A program made the translations under genes and the position numbers. Source: Apricaphanius iberus (Eukaryota > Chordata > Actinopteri > Cyprinodontiformes > Aphaniidae). Taken from it: a stretch of DNA of 64,000 nucleotides. Of this stretch, positions 60,061-64,000 are shown in pieces. The notes under the pieces were generated by a model. It made no database searches and was not told the origin of the DNA. It saw nothing but the letters and a program-made list of their open reading frames with translations. The stretch lies in NCBI GenBank assembly GCA_028564705.1, contig JAPXFQ010001794.1, positions 1 to 64,000 of the forward strand, given 5' to 3'. Position 1 is the stretch's first letter; the number at the start of each line of letters is the position of its first letter.

Positions 60061-60450
60061 CCCTGGCTCGCATTAACTGAATATCTTCCGTATTTGACCG
60101 TTTTTGTTTAGAACTGTGACAGAAAAATCTGAATGCTGACTGTTATTTTTACAGATCGGTTTTCACGCCTCCTTCTGACCGCTTTAAGTAATGCACAGAG
60201 TCCAGGTCAATAAATTCCATCTATTATTTATTCCGTGGACAACGGACGCGGTACACCCTGTACTGGTCACCAGTCCATCCATCCCAGCGCTCCCAGTTAG
60301 ACGCGCTCCATAGATCCCGATGTGCGCCAAAGATGGGTGTCTGTCGTACGGCGCCTGCTGCTGCTGCTTTACCTCCAGTAGTTTACGGGTCAGGAAACGG
60401 TTCTTTCTGAGACTCTTCCGCTTCCGGTTGCTACAATAGGAAAAATGTTT
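60061..60450 (+). repeat. Dispersed repeat family X, copy 3
   Basis: Carries ttccgtatttgacc, atctgaatgctgac, ggcgcctgctgctg, tcaggaaacggttctttct and ggaaaaatgtttccc in the same order as the copy at 15001. It has an extra internal segment (60200-60340). Confidence 0.6.
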
Positions 60451-60884
60451 CCCCACCAAAAAACAAAACAAAAAAACAATAAATTTGACGAATTAAAAAC
60501 ACATTTTGACCAGATTTCTTTGACCCTGACAGACAAAAGAAATGCCTCTACATATACAAATTCTCGGTTGTATATGTATATTTTCGAGTTGCCCAATATG
60601 GCTTAAAATTGTATTAAACCTACTTCCATTTTTTTCACACCAAATCAGAGTTCAAATGACAAAAATATGTTCAACAAGTTTGTTTTATTCCCCCATCCTG
60701 TCCCAGAGCTGTAAAGGTTCTGGACAGACTGATATCAACCTGATTTATGGAAAACCATGTAGAGTAAAGGTGTCAAACTTAAGGCCCGGGGGCCAAATCC
60801 GGCCCGCCAGAACACTTCATGTGGCCATTTAAACTCCACTTAATACCATTTTATCAGTCAAGTCAAATTAGAATTTATTTGAAT

Positions 60885-61703
60885 TAGGGCTGCAACTAAT
60901 TATTCTCATAAGCGATTAATCTGTCGATTTTTTTTACGATAATCGATTAATCGCTTTTATTAATAATTATATTTGGCTATTTCTTTCACCTTTTCATTAA
61001 GAACAAGGAAATCACAAGATAATTGTGCTGTTCTATTTTATCGGACCTGAAGAAAGTCACACATAATGCAACACTAAATCAATATTACTTGAATTAACTA
61101 ACAATAATTCATAGTAGCCACTAGAATAACTCAAACGTCCCCTAATGGATTGACAACAGTGTCAACCAAAAAGGGCGCCTAGAACGGAAACCAATGGCTT
61201 CGCCGTGATTTCCTTCTAAGTGCGGCGTAGGAACCAAACTTCATGTTAGAAACTGCATTAAAGTTTTGGATGTTGCACAGCAGATGGGAGCATCAGACAA
61301 TAGAGTTTATTTGCAGCTGGTTGCTGGAGGCATTTTTTTGGAATCAGCTGCGTCTCTGCTTTCATTTGAGTTGTTGTGTTTGTGTGTAGCACAAAGGATT
61401 TTTGCGTTACAGCCAGAAATGTTGATGAAACTATGATTTTATGAGTTTGTTTGCAAATATTTATTCACGTGGCATCTGAGTTGTGATTGTGGTTTGTAAA
61501 AAATAGTTTAGATAGCCTTGTAGTGCTTGGTGTGCTGTTTAATTTGATGTGCATTATTTCTATTTTATTTGCAGTGTGAGTGTTGTTTAAGGCCTGTTAA
61601 AATTTTTTATCATTAAGTCCCCCAATTGGGGGACCCTAGGGCGTAAGGGGTGAAAGCAACTATTTTAATAATAGTTTATAATCGATTAGTTGTTTCAGCT
61701 CTA
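60885..61703. mobile_element. Non-autonomous hAT-type element (819 bp) with 8-bp target duplication
   Basis: Begins tagggctgcaactaattatt; the right end complemented reads tagagctgaaacaactaatc. The 8 bases atttgaat flank both sides (60877-60884 and 61704-61711). Inner ends hold cgattaatcg-type palindromes. No transposase frame. Confidence 0.88.
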
Positions 61704-61979
61704 ATTTGAATAGTCCTCAACCACATTATTGTGAAAAGATGTTCAGTATTATTTCATCTTAAGGAGTACCTTTCAAATTCAGAAACGGATATTCATTTGT
61801 ATTTTATCGGTTTGTTAAAGAAAGGTTTATCGATACTTTCTGCCACAACTGGCCCTTTGAGGACATTCATGATTTTGATGTGGCCCAAAATGGAAATTAG
61901 TTTGACACCCCTGGAGCATTGGTTTAAAAAACAAACAAAAAAATTTTGGTTAAATTGATTTTAGCGATTAATCCAACTT

Positions 61980-62625
61980 TCTGTTCATCACCCGCCTCAA
62001 GTAGATTTCTTTATATAATCCTCTTTCCAGATTTTCTACTCTCTAAATCAGCTGTTAGACAGCTGCAGTACATCCAGAACGCTGCTGCTGGAGTCCTGAC
62101 AAGAACCAGGAAATACGACCATATTAGTCCAGTGCTCCGGTCTCTGCACTGGCTTCCTGTCGCTCAGAGAATAGAATTTAAAACAGCTCTGCTTGTGTAC
62201 AAGTCTTTTCATGGTTTGGCACCAAAGTACATCTCTGACATGTTAGAGACATAGGAACCATCTCGGGCCCTGAGAACTTCAGGGAGGCGTCTCCTGGTGG
62301 TTCCCAGAGTCAACAATAAACACGGTGAGGCTGCATTTCAGTTTCAGGCAGATAAAATCTGGAACAGTCTTCATGAGGATGTGAGACAAGCCTGAACTCT
62401 AATAATGTTTAAATCCAGGCTGAAAACAGTTATTTTTACCCGTGCTTATGACAATTAAAAGTATTTTATCTGCACTCTTGCTTTTTATTGTAATTAATTA
62501 TTTTTATCTTTTTTCTAGGTTGGTGTTTTTATTTTTATTTGTGTTCTTAATTTATGTAACTGAAGCACTTTGAATTGCCTGGTGTATGAATTGTGCTCTA
62601 TAAATAAACTTGCTTGCATTAGAGG
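61980..62625 (+). mobile_element. LINE 3' fragment (L2/CR1-like)
   Basis: Open stretch with RQLQYIQNAAAGVLTRTRKY then SPVLRSLHWLPVAQRIEFKT and YKSFHGLAPKYISDML. After a stop it continues as GEAAFQFQADKIWNSL, with tail tttgaattgcctggtgt. 5'-truncated. Confidence 0.85.
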
Positions 62626-63844
62626 CAGACCGATGAGGTCAACGCAGATTTTTTTTTTAATTTGGACGCTGACAGCTGATATGTTAAGCTAATTATTAAG
62701 GCCGATATATGTGCTTTTTATAAAATAAAAAGTCAATAAAAAGCTTTAAATATTTATTGAACCTCAAATATAAGGTATTATAAAAACAAACTCAAAACCG
62801 TTACCATCTGATCAATTTGATTCAGATTCTCCAGAGTTCGAATCAATCATCATGAACCGATCCAAATCTGATCCAGTTCAATACCGATATAAATCAGAGC
62901 CATTAAAAATGTTTTTCTGAGCTGATATCTTAACTATACTCCGATAATTCCATGACATAATAACTAAGTTACAGTTAAACGAGGGAGACTTTATTAACCC
63001 TTTCAGACACCAGATTTAAAATGGCGGTCTGGACTTTTCCTTCCCACGTTAACCACAAAAATGGCAAAACGTTTCTAAAAAACAAATATGATTTTTTTAA
63101 TTGCGAATCGATCCGATTTCTGTAAGACTCAATTAAAAATCGATTCTCCAATTTTTTTCAACACAGCTCTAACAGTAACCAGAGTGCAAATGGTTACAAA
63201 ACAATATAAAATAAACAGATTCTAGTTTCTTTAGGTATAGAAAATAAAATTAAATTCAAGCAGTAACCAGAATAACGGTGCAAATAGCTGGTCCAGGTAG
63301 AATATTGACTTTAAGTATGAAAGAAGCACAAAATCTAATAAAACAGTTTGAGGTTAAACACCAAACGTAAGAGTAAAAAGTGAGTTGGGCAGCTCACTGT
63401 GGGGGTCCTTCATTGAGTCAGGAAGTGGCTACAGCTGCCCACACAGGTGCCCGAAATATCCAAGCATTACTGAACAGAAACATGGGGAGCAATGCAGCCG
63501 GGTGCCAGGGTGCATGCTGGGTACTGGAGCGCTAAATGCAGCCTGGGCTCTCCTCCAAAAGCTGCTCTCTATGAACTCCAGTAACCTTCTCACAGCTGCT
63601 TTCAATTACAGCGCAGACGCAGAGCTTCATGGCCTGAGGCAGCGAGCAGTTAAACATGGGGGGGGGGGGCGCAGAAAGCTGAGCATGACGCGGCAGCATG
63701 AAGACGACACGCTGGGAGGTCCTGATCAGAAAAACCTGATGAGTCATGATGGGTTTAAATCCTTTTCTCAAACTAAAATAGCTTCTCTTCTACGGTAGTG
63801 GGAGGTTGGGAGGGCAGGACTTTGGACCCGCACAACTACTCATG
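62626..63844. other. arhgap17 intron 1 or upstream DNA, no gene seen
   Basis: I looked here on the minus strand for arhgap17 exon 1 and did not find it. A 137-codon plus-strand frame at 63385-63798 has no recognisable domain. A run of G lies at about 63658-63669. Confidence 0.4.
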
Positions 63845-64000
63845 TTAGGGCCGCAGCTATCCATTCTTTGTGGTATCGATTAATCTAGCCCTTTATCGAT
63901 TCCATTAGTCGGATCATTTCTTTTACGTTTTTTAAACAACCAAAACAAATCATGCATAACGAAAAATGTTATGGTTGTAAAATGATCAAGCATTTTCCTT
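63845..64000 (+). mobile_element. Start of a hAT-like element, cut by the window edge
   Basis: gttagggccgcagctatcc, then tatcgattaatctagccc, resembles the left end of the element at 60885. Confidence 0.45.

Noticed and set aside
63385..63798. 137-codon plus-strand frame near the right edge
   Set aside because: No recognisable domain, includes a poly-G run, overlapped by another frame on the minus strand.
59642..64000. arhgap17 exon 1 (start Met and about 18 residues)
   Set aside because: I looked for the complement of a start encoding a MKKQFNRM-like N-terminus followed by a donor and saw none. It is probably beyond 64000.

Overview
This window is vertebrate nuclear DNA, almost certainly from a teleost fish. 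It has GT-AG (and one GC-AG) introns, two multi-exon genes whose spliced products match the vertebrate genes GRID2IP (delphilin) and ARHGAP17 (RICH1/nadrin), and a dense load of typical fish repeats: CR1/L2/Rex1-like LINEs, Tc1 relics, hAT-type elements with 8-bp target duplications, and several intronic minisatellites. No species can be named from the sequence alone.

Layout. 1-17740 (+): the 3' half of grid2ip. Eleven coding exons (2559-17740) encode a proline-rich segment and a complete formin FH2 domain. The PDZ-coding exons lie upstream of the window. Its introns hold three large tandem arrays: a 9-bp-based array at 1-2517, a 31-bp array at about 3676-6808 and a 143-bp array at about 12035-14670. 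17741-19735 is probably a long 3' UTR. 19736-24205: short intergenic stretch between convergent genes, with LINE debris, a perfect 17-bp palindrome and the probable arhgap17 3' UTR. 24206-59641 (-): arhgap17, nineteen coding exons (2 to 20), from early in the BAR domain through the RhoGAP domain to a C-terminal PDZ ligand. Exon 1 (start codon) was not found and is probably beyond 64000. Its introns hold a 47-bp array split by a LINE insertion (29060-32462), a 27-bp array (39330-41640), two DNA-transposon-like elements with clear boundaries (36404-37544 and 45381-45881), one with probable boundaries (33700-34846), a foldback element and Tc1/LINE/hAT relics. 59642-64000: arhgap17 intron 1 and perhaps upstream DNA, mostly mobile-element debris, including an 819-bp hAT-like element with a perfect 8-bp target duplication.

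Function. The two genes are not an operon or known pathway pair. Delphilin is a postsynaptic scaffold/formin that binds the delta-2 glutamate receptor in Purkinje cells. ARHGAP17 is a BAR-domain GTPase-activating protein for Cdc42/Rac1. Both act on actin and are arranged tail to tail. Both reading frames are intact across all exons in the window, so both genes look functional.

I found no convincing evidence of a new protein-coding system. The most unusual property is structural: five tandem arrays with different units occupy about 11 kb of this 64-kb window, all inside introns of two genes, with several recent-looking transposon insertions.
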